Below, one piece after another: positions 56,227 to 64,000 of a stretch of DNA of 64,000 nucleotides. The notes under the pieces are model-generated. The model saw only the letters and a list, made by a program, of their open reading frames with translations, had not been told where the DNA came from and did no database searches. How positions within the stretch are numbered: position 1 is the stretch's first letter; the number at the start of each line of letters is the position of its first letter. Both the position numbers and the translations under genes were made by a program. Origin of the DNA: Mercenaria mercenaria (taxonomy: Eukaryota > Mollusca > Bivalvia > Venerida > Veneridae); the NCBI RefSeq assembly GCF_021730395.1, contig NC_069369.1:66243501-66307500 (forward strand). Reading direction: 5' to 3'.

Positions 56227-56241
56227 CCATGCTGTGGTCAA

Positions 56242-57104
56242 ATCTGATCATATATTAGTATTGAGACTTGCCCTAAACTTTGCATTATAACCTGGAATCC
56301 ATGATACCCCTTTCCCCTGCCCCACAGAAAAAGACCCAATAAACATCAGCGACTAAAGCCTCATGAGTTCTCTTACTGGCTGGTTGGAAACCGGCACTCT
56401 TCAAACAATAGGGGCCTCAAACAATACCGACCTCAGACAATCATTTGAAGTTTGAAAGATCAGAAACTGATTCTAGTCTTGTGGCCCCTTTAACCTTGAT
56501 CTATGATCTACTAACCTCCAAAACAATATGGGTCATCTACAGACCACAATCAATCATCCTATTTAGTTTGATGGCAGTGGCCTAAAAGATTCTCTAGGAA
56601 TTGATTGGAAACTAATTTATCTGTAACCCACTGACCATTATTAACAAAACAAAGAAAGGTGTTGGGATGACAGGGGTTGGGAATAACAAAGAAGTCAATT
56701 TTTTGTTTCATTACTTTACTGATGTATTTTGAATATAACCTTTTTCAACAAATGTTCTTGGAACAATTGGTCTCCATTTGCAGAAAAGATATTTCATGCT
56801 TGTTTTAATATTTTTAGACCAGGGTTTCAAAAACACACCTGGATATAATACCATCGAAGTGTCTATACCAAAACAAATTACTGTAAAAATTTAAGCAAAC
56901 ACTGATTACCACTAAGTCTGTAGTAAGTTTAAACCCATTTAACACGTGCTTATATTCTGTGTAAAACTTTCCAAGATTCATATCACATGTTTTGTTCAAA
57001 CAATGAACAATTTCTTTCCAGGCAACTTCCTTCAAAGCAGTCTATGTAGTAATTCCGGAAAATAAAATTATCTAAAATTCTACAACAGTCTACATGCCAC
57101 CTTG
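56242..57104. other. Spacer between convergent genes, includes MRPS26 3' UTR
   Basis: No gene is seen. A 56440-56600 stretch (GATCAGAAACTG, TGATCTATGATCTACTAACC) resembles a single unit of the tandem-core arrays. The part just below 57105 should be 3' UTR of MRPS26. Confidence 0.45.
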
Positions 57105-59789
57105 TCATGTTTTATTGTGTTCTTCTGTATCAGTCTGACCAGTCGTTGTGCCGTCATGATTTAGAGCGAATTCATAATCTGAACGAGAATTAAGCATTTC
57201 TTCCAAAGCATCATCTAGATTCTCCTCAGTAATAAAATTTTCTTTCCAATCCTGTGAACAAAATAAGTACAAGTTTTTTTTATCTAACTTATAAAATGAC
57301 TAAAAAAAATTTGAACCAAATTGCAATTTATTCATAAATGAAGAAAATGTTTCCCATAAATGATAACTTTTAATATTTTTGGTATGGGAAACTTTCAGTT
57401 TTACTAAACAAATCTGAAATTTTTAATATGGGCAGAGCTCTCGACCACAACCAAAAAATGACCATAGATTCTTTGAAAAACATGTTTAGAAAAATTAGAA
57501 AAAATAATTCTATTAAAAACAAGGGCTGTCCAACACTTGACTATTTGCAGCTCTTCTACCTAATACTAGCTTTCAAACAAAAGCTGCATTACTTTGCTAA
57601 AATGTAAGCCAGTTTTATGAAACCTGCCAAGTGAGGTCCTCCTAGGATGCCAAAGATTCGTGAAGAATCCAACAACATCTGGTAAAGTAATTCCTGAGAA
57701 ACATGCTTACGTGCAAAACTTGAAGCAAAACTTTGTTATAAAAAGTGGCATAATTCTGACAAAATAAAAACTAAGTTAACTTGTCCCATGCCAACTCCTG
57801 ATGCCAAAGATGCGAGGAGAAATTTAAAACATTTGGTCAAGTAATTCCGGAGAAACATGTTTACAAGCAAAACTGTCACAATTATTTCACGTTAAAAAGG
57901 GGCATAATTTTTAATAAAATATAAGCTAGAGTTATGGAACTTGTTTTTGGAGGTCATCTCATGATGCCAGATGTGTGAAGTTTGCAAGCATTTGGCCAAA
58001 AAGGTTCTGAGAAACCTGCTTACATGCAAAACAAACATTTTGTGATGCCGATGCCGACCAAAGGGTGATGATGAAAGCTTTACTATTTGAAAATTTTCAT
58101 AGTCAAGCTAAAAACTAAATTCAGAAGACAGACATTCTGGTAACACATAATTTATAACTTTTGCAGTTATCGTCAATTTGAAAATTTTCCAAAGTGTGTA
58201 GGCCAAATAGGGCTTAAGGCAGAGCGTAATTACAATTGACAAACTATTATATTCCCGGTATGTGATTTCGGCATTTTCTAGATTTAATGGAAAGCCATAA
58301 GTATGCTGAGCTAAATTTATGTCCAACGAATGATAAATACATAGAGAGTACATAATCCCCTGGAAAAAGCTTTGTGTCATCATGACTGAACTTTGTCCTT
58401 CATATTTCCATTCCTGTATGATAGTTACATTTTTATCTACCTTTAAAATTGTATTTTTGAAAGTAGCTTTTCATAAAAACTGACTGACATAAACTTAAGC
58501 AAAGTAAGCAAGACTGGCTTTCACTTCTTTCACTTACATATTTATTGGCACAACACGAAACAAGAGCTGTCACACGAGACCCTGAAGAGGTTCTGTCCGG
58601 GGTACCGCAGGGATCAGTTTTAGGGCTTTACTGTTCATCATTTACGTAAATGACCTGCCATTTCATGTAGACAATTCTACCACAGATATGTTTGCAGATG
58701 ATACTACAATAACAGCCTCAGGATACTCCTGAATTATGCCAAAACCTTCAAGCTGACCTTGACAAAGTGAAACAGATGGTGCAAACAAAACGCGATGATT
58801 TTAAATGCGCAAAAAACTAAAGCAATGTATATATCCTCAAGAAGCACAGACTCAACTAGCAATTCAGATTTATATTTAGAAAATCAAGCCATTGAATTTT
58901 CTAAAACTGAAAAATTGTTAGGTGTTTACGTGGATGATAATCTAAACTGGAAGACTCAAGTCGAAAAAGTACTTAAAACATGCAACTCTCAATTATATTT
59001 ACTGCTGAGAATCAAACAGTATCTTGAACTTCACACAAGGAAGTTATTCTATAATGCCTATATTTTACCACATTTGGACTATTGTTGTACAATTTGGGGC
59101 AACTGCAACAATGAGTTGACCACAAATCTAATCAAATTTCAAAAAAGGGCAGCAAGAATAATTCTAGATAAAAGCTATGATACTCTATCTGATGCTTTAT
59201 TTAGCCAATTAAAATGGATGAAATCTGACGAGAGACTTCAATACAAAAAGGCAATAATGATGTTCAAATCCATCAATGCTGACTCCTTTCCTGAGTATAT
59301 GAAAGATAAATTTCAAAATATTAAAGGCATCATCATAACTTGAGATCTGTAAATAACTCTGAAATAGTCATTCCAAAACCGAAGGAAGAACTCTTTCATA
59401 AATCATTGGTGTACTCAGGTCCCAAACTATGGAATGATATTCCACTTAATATACGAAAGTCTGAAACACTTAAGGAATTCCAAGCTTCATACGTTAAGTG
59501 GAAATTCTCTTCTCGAAAATAATTCAATTATAATCTACGTGTTCATTTCCAACAAAAATATATTTTGCTTTGTGTTAAACTTGATATTAATTATTTGGGT
59601 ATGACAATCTTTATATTATGTTAACAATGCCACATTTCTTATTCAGTTTGTACAAAACTTTTATTTATGTACCATTCTTATTTGTTTTGTATTGTAACTT
59701 TGTGTAATGCTCTGTTGTTTATATGTATATATGTTGAGGCCCACATGGAAGATTGGGAAACCAAATGTGTAGCCTCATTAAATAAAGTC

Positions 59790-59823
<34 letters not shown>

Positions 59824-62790
59824 GCATGCTGGAGAGTGAAACAAGAACTGTCAGAGGAGACTGGGTCCTCAACTATTTTGAAGACTGATAATGAAAAGGG
59901 TCATTTTTGATGAAACTAGAACTATTACTGGAATAATAAGATGCTTCAGATATGGATGGTGTTGTTAGACAATAATTTAGGTTTGTGTCAAGTCTCGTAA
60001 ACAAAGTGTGGGGCAAGTGCTACAAAGTCAACAACGGCAACAACTCCCCTATGGAATCCCCACAAAAAATCTGATGTGTTAGAAGTAACATGTGCATGGT
60101 AGACCAACCTTTGCTTCCAAAACTTTCTTTTTTGCTTCCTGCCGTATCTCCTCTAGTTCTCGTATATCTCGCTCTGCTAACTTCTGTTTACGGATGGCTT
60201 CAACTTCAGATATACTAGCCATTTCCCTCTCTCTATAAATAGCATAAAAATTTATATACAATAAAACATTTTATAGCATTTTATTTGTTTACAAGTGGTA
60301 TGAAGAAACAGTACTATGACAGATACTATAACATGCATTTTCAAGATGACCCTGGAAGAGATCTAAGGGAAATTGGTCTAATACAGGGTCATTCTGAAAA
60401 AATCCATTAAATGGGAATTCTATTATATAACAAGAGCTCGTCAAACACGAAATGCCCACCCCTGATGCATTCAGTAATTGCACAAGGAACAGAAATTATA
60501 TGCTCACTGTAAACAAAAGTTCTACTGTTCTGGTCCAATCTGACCTTGACCTTTAACCTATTAACCTAACAAGAGATCACAGAGTGATCTTAGCACCGAC
60601 CACTGACCCATTTTTGAATGTTCCAAATTTCAAGACTAGCTCAAGATCAAAATCAAGATCAAATTTCATTTCGGTACAGAACACTGTGCATGTGGTCCAA
60701 ATTTGAAAGCTGTGGCTTGAAAAATGTGAAAGTAGGTCACTAGATCAATTTCAAGGTCAAAGTTCATTTCGGTAGACAAAACTATGCATGTGCTTCAAAT
60801 TTCGAGGCCGTAGCTTGTGAAATGTGAAAGTAGGTACTAGGTAACAATCAATGTCAAATTTCAATTAAGAAGACAAAAATATGCAAGCAGTCCAAATTTA
60901 AAGCCTGTAGCTCCAGAAATGTGAAAGTAGGTCACTAGGTCAATCTCAAGATCAATGTTCATTTCGGTACACACAGCTATGCATGTGGTCCAAATTTGAA
61001 GGCTGTAGCTTGAGAAAAGTGAAAGTAGGTCACTAGGTCAAAATCAAGGTCAAATTTTATTTCGGAACACAAAACTATGCAAGTGGTCCAACTTTGAAGC
61101 CTGTACCTTCAAAAATGTGAAAGTAGGTCACTAGGTCAATAACAAGGTCAAAGTTTGTTTCGGTACACAAACCTATGCATGTGGTCCAAATTTGAAGGCT
61201 GTAGCTACAGAAATGTGAAAGTAGGTCACTAGGTCAAGATCAAGGTCAACTCATGTCAAGGTTCATCTTGTCACTCAAAACAATACACGTGGTCCAAATT
61301 TGAATGATGTAGATTATAGACATGAAGATTCTTAGTTTTTCCCTATATAAGTCTATATGAACCATGTGACCCTCGGGGTGGGGCCATATTTGACCCTAAA
61401 GGGATAATTTGAACAAACTTGGTAGAGAACCACTAGATGATGCTACATTAAAAACATCAAAGCCCTAGGACCTGTGGTTTTGGACAAGAGGTTTTTCAAA
61501 GTTTTTTCCTATATAAGTCTATATAAACCATGTGACCCCCCAGGGTGGGGCCATATTTGACCACAGGGAAATAATCTGAACAACCTTGGTAGAGGACTAC
61601 TAGATTTTGCTACATACCAAATACCAAAGCCTTAGGCCCTGTGGTTTTGGACAAGAAGATCAAAAACCATTTAACTGTTCCCTGCAAATGTCACCTTGAC
61701 CTTTGACCTAATGACCTCAAAATAAATAGGGGTCATCTACTGGTCATGACCAACCTCACTATCAATTTTCTTGACACTAGGCCTAAGTGTTCTTGAGTTA
61801 TTGCCCGGAAACCATTTTACTGTTCCTGGTCACTGTGACCTTGACCTTTGACATATTGACCTCAAAATTGATAGCGGTCATCTGCTGGTCATGACCAACC
61901 TCCCTATCAACACTCATGATCCTAAGCCCAAGAGTTCTTAAGTTATCATCTGGAAACCGTTTTACTGTTCAGGGTCATTGTGACCTTGACCTTTGACATA
62001 CTGACCTCAAAATGAATAGGGGTCATCTGCTGGTGATGACAAACCTCCCTATTAACTTTCATGATCCTAGGCTCAAGCGTTCTTGAGTTATCATCCAGAA
62101 ACCGTTTTACTGATCAGGGTCACTGTAACCTTGACCTTTGACATACAGATCTCAAAATCAATAGAGTCATCTGCTGGTGATGACCAACCTCCCTATCAAC
62201 TTTCATGATTCTAGGCCCAAGCGTTCTTGAGTTATCATCCAGAAATGGATTGGTCTACATATGGACAGACCGACAGACATCTGCAAAACAATATACCCCT
62301 CCTTCTTCGAAGGGGGGCATAATAAATGATAACTTGAATTAAACAGCTTTTTAAACTTTTATTTCAGCAAGTAAATTCTAAATTTTTCATTTGTAAAAAA
62401 ACTTGGGTGTAGACTGATTAAGGTATGCCATACTTATAAAATAAACTACTGTGAAATTGTTTAATTTTTTGGGCATGAAATTCTGTGGACTTGGTCGAAA
62501 TGCATAATTCCAGGGGATGAATTTGTGGAGATAAAATGGAAACTGAATTTATTTACATGATACAACCAAGAAGCTTGCAAAAATTAGTTCTTCCTGAATA
62601 GTGAATATTAATGAATCCATACTGTGCCAGTATACTGGTATACATGTACCTTATTTTTGCTGTTTTTGCATTCCAGGCATTATTTTTAGCAGTCATCTGA
62701 GCATATATCTGATCAAATGAAAGTGTGATTTCATCAATATTTCCTTGCTTCTTTCTTTCAATCTCATTGCTGTGTCTAACCAGATAACTC
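57105..62790 (-). CDS. MRPS26: MRPS26, mitochondrial small ribosomal subunit protein mS26, C-terminal three exons
   Basis: A structural protein of the mitochondrial ribosome small subunit. Exons on the minus strand: 62790-62650, 60232-60109 and 57251-57105 (stop). All boundaries are AG/GT and phases match, giving 137 residues. The order is SYLVRHSNEIERKKQGNIDE, NAWNAKTAKIR, a long charged helix (EVEAIRKQKLAERDIRELEE, AKKKVLEAK) and the signature NFITEENLDDALEEML, NSRSDYEFAL. The last part aligns with human NFITRENLEARVEAAL, DSRKNYNW. The charged helix is likely coiled coil. The mitochondrial targeting N-terminus must be encoded beyond 64000, because no suitable exon was found between 62791 and the window end. 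Introns hold a LINE and tandem-core elements. It is convergent with SEPSECS. Confidence 0.87.
57523..58080 (+). repeat. Tandem-core element (MRPS26 intron)
   Basis: It opens AACAAGGGCTGTCCAACACT. About three units of about 175 bp follow, with CTGAGAAACATGCTTACGTG, GCAAAACTTGAAGCAAAACT and AAAAAGTGGCATAATT-like blocks. The array at 63229 is related. Confidence 0.8.
58585..59823 (+). mobile_element. CR1/L2-like LINE, 5'-truncated (MRPS26 intron)
   Basis: It starts in the reverse transcriptase at SGVPQGSVLG and runs through TDMFADDTTITAS, NAQKTKAMYISSRS, KLLGVYVDDNLNWK, YILPHLDYCCTIWGNC, QKRAARIIL and SGPKLWNDIPLNIRKSETLK to the stop near 59522. Three frame breaks are present (near 58625, 58735 and 59335). 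The 3' UTR ends TTAAATAAAGTCTTTACTTA and a CTTA-repeat tail of about seven units. It is inserted just after an AACAAGAGCTGTC terminus at 58566, in the opposite orientation to MRPS26. Confidence 0.93.
60429..62324 (+). mobile_element. Tandem-core element, long form, 1.9 kb (MRPS26 intron)
   Basis: Ends: AACAAGAGCTCGTCAAACAC at the left; CCCCTCCTTCTTCGAAGGGG, a perfect small hairpin, then GGCATAATAA at the right. The core has three different arrays in series. The first is about 128 bp by about five or six (GAAAGTAGGTCACTAGGTCA, 60650-61300). The second is about 180 bp by two (CCTATATAAGTCTATATGAA, 61330-61650). The third is about 155 bp by about four (GTGACCTTGACCTTTGACAT, 61660-62260). No coding capacity. 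Same ends as the 314-bp copy at 53058-53371. Confidence 0.9.
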
Positions 62791-63228
62791 CTGAAACAAG
62801 AAAATTTATATAACATTAAGGTATTAGGTCACTAATAGTAATGTTTACAAAATGGCCTTTGCTTGGTATATTCTGAAAGGTAACCGTGTTTTGCACTATT
62901 TTGCAAATTTTAAACAACTTTTACCGTGCCGTTTTTTATAAATGTTGAATAACTTATGGTATCTCCTCAAGCTCAAGTAGAGACAAATTTCAAAGTGATA
63001 GCCACTATCCGAAACGTTTGCAGAGAACCCATTTTACCATTAATTTCAATAGAAGAAACATCAAACTATTGGTAAACAATTATAAAACACAGAATAAAAA
63101 TGTCAATATCATTTTTTCTATGATGCCTGAAAGTAAACAGATTTAATGAGACAGAATTCATACTTCAACACTGAAAAAATAAAGTCGAATGATGTGTTTC
63201 TGTTTTGAATTTTGCTTACTCCATTTAA
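62340..63228. other. MRPS26 exon flanks, otherwise AT-rich
   Basis: Apart from the exon at 62650-62790, nothing is recognised. A minus-strand search above 62790 for the remaining N-terminal exon was negative by eye. Confidence 0.45.
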
Positions 63229-64000
63229 CAAGAGCTGTCCGTAAGACAGCCAAGCTCGACTATTCGAAATATTGTCCCAGAAGCAGGAAAATATTACCCA
63301 AAAAGGTTAAATATCAAAAGAGTTTTAAGTTCAAAAGGGGGCATAATTTGACCAAAATGCATATCAGTTATGGGACTTGCTGCTATCAACTAGTTTTATA
63401 ACCCCGAAGGCACATGTGAAGCTTCAGTTCAATATCTGCATTAGTTTTGGAGATAGAAACTCGCATGTAAAACTTTAAATAGAATTTTCAAAGTCCAAAA
63501 GGGGGCATAATTTGCCCAAAATACATGCCAGAGTTATGGGACTTGACCCAGTGAGGTTGGTAATTGATCTAGAAAAAGAAAAAATAAGTTTCAAATCTAT
63601 ATGCCTTTTAGTAATTGCTGTATGTACTTGCACGCAAAACTTGAACCAGGATTTTCTAAGTCCAAAAAGGGGAATAATTTGCTCAAAATACATGTAAGAG
63701 TTATGGGACTTGATCCAGTGAGGTTAGTAATTGATCTAGAAAAAGAAAAAATAAGTTTCAAATCTATATGCCTTTTAGTAATAGCTATATGTACTTGCAC
63801 GCAAAACTTTAACCAGAATTTGGTAAGTCCAAAAGGGGACATAATTTGGCAAAAATGAAAGTCAGAGTTATGGGACTTGATGCTATCAACTAGTTTTATA
63901 ACCCTGAAGACACATGTGAAGTTTCAAATCAATATCTGCATTAGTTTTGGAGATAGTAACTTGCATGTAAAACTTTAACCAAAATTTTCTAAGTCTTAAA
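63229..64000 (+). repeat. Tandem-core element, continues past the window
   Basis: It opens AACAAGAGCTGTCCGTAAGA, where GCTGTC and GACAGC can pair. At least four units of about 170 bp follow, with AAAAGGGGGCATAATTTG, GAGTTATGGGACTTGA and CTTGCACGCAAAACTT. Two neighbouring units (63480-63650 and 63655-63830) are almost identical, so this is a recent duplication. The duplicate frames on both strands are by-products. Confidence 0.9.

Noticed and set aside
63475-63858. Pairs of near-identical frames on both strands
   Set aside because: They come from two almost identical tandem units of about 170 bp, with no family motif.

Overview
The window looks like intron- and repeat-rich DNA from a bivalve mollusc. 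This is inferred from the animal-type split genes, the AT-rich composition, and dense tRNA-headed SINEs, palindromic MITEs and tandem-core elements of the kind common in clam genomes; no species can be named from the sequence. No virus-like or LTR element was recognised.

Three host genes can be rebuilt exon by exon. A METTL24-like membrane-anchored methyltransferase lies on the minus strand (coding exons from 28418 down to 19030, 7 exons, 333 residues). SEPSECS, the PLP enzyme that makes Sec-tRNA(Sec), lies on the plus strand (41503-54077, 10 coding exons, 472 residues, numbering matching the human protein through the active site). The C-terminal exons of MRPS26, a mitochondrial small-subunit ribosomal protein, lie on the minus strand (62790 down to 57105) and their 5' part is outside the window. 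SEPSECS and MRPS26 are convergent, about 3 kb apart. Nothing suggests that the three genes act in one pathway.

Layout: 1-1190 is the 3' end of a LINE. 1.8-2.4 kb is a 196-bp satellite that runs up to a tRNA-headed SINE. 2.7-4.75 kb is an element with mariner-like ends. 5-6 kb is a tandem array. 11.1-13.04 kb is a 37-bp minisatellite of about 52 units. 14.7-17.5 kb holds SINEs and a palindromic MITE. 19-28.4 kb is the METTL24-like gene, whose last intron holds a LINE that itself holds a 335-bp foldback MITE. 30.8-32.0 kb is a TIR element with a 5-bp target duplication. 32.8-36.6 kb holds tandem arrays. 37.4-40.6 kb holds LINE pieces, including an RNase H segment, and SINEs. 41.5-54.1 kb is SEPSECS, its introns full of MITEs and tandem-core elements. 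54.4-57.1 kb is a repeat-filled spacer. 57.1-62.8 kb is MRPS26, with a CR1/L2-like LINE and a 1.9-kb tandem-core element in its introns. 63.2-64.0 kb is another tandem array running off the window.

The most interesting signals concern mobile DNA. A tRNA-headed SINE and a LINE fragment share about 100 nt of 3' tail. Several otherwise different tandem-core elements share an AACAAGAG terminus followed by a small hairpin. Two copies of one of these elements have the same ends but cores of very different length. A MITE-in-LINE-in-intron nest has readable target duplications.
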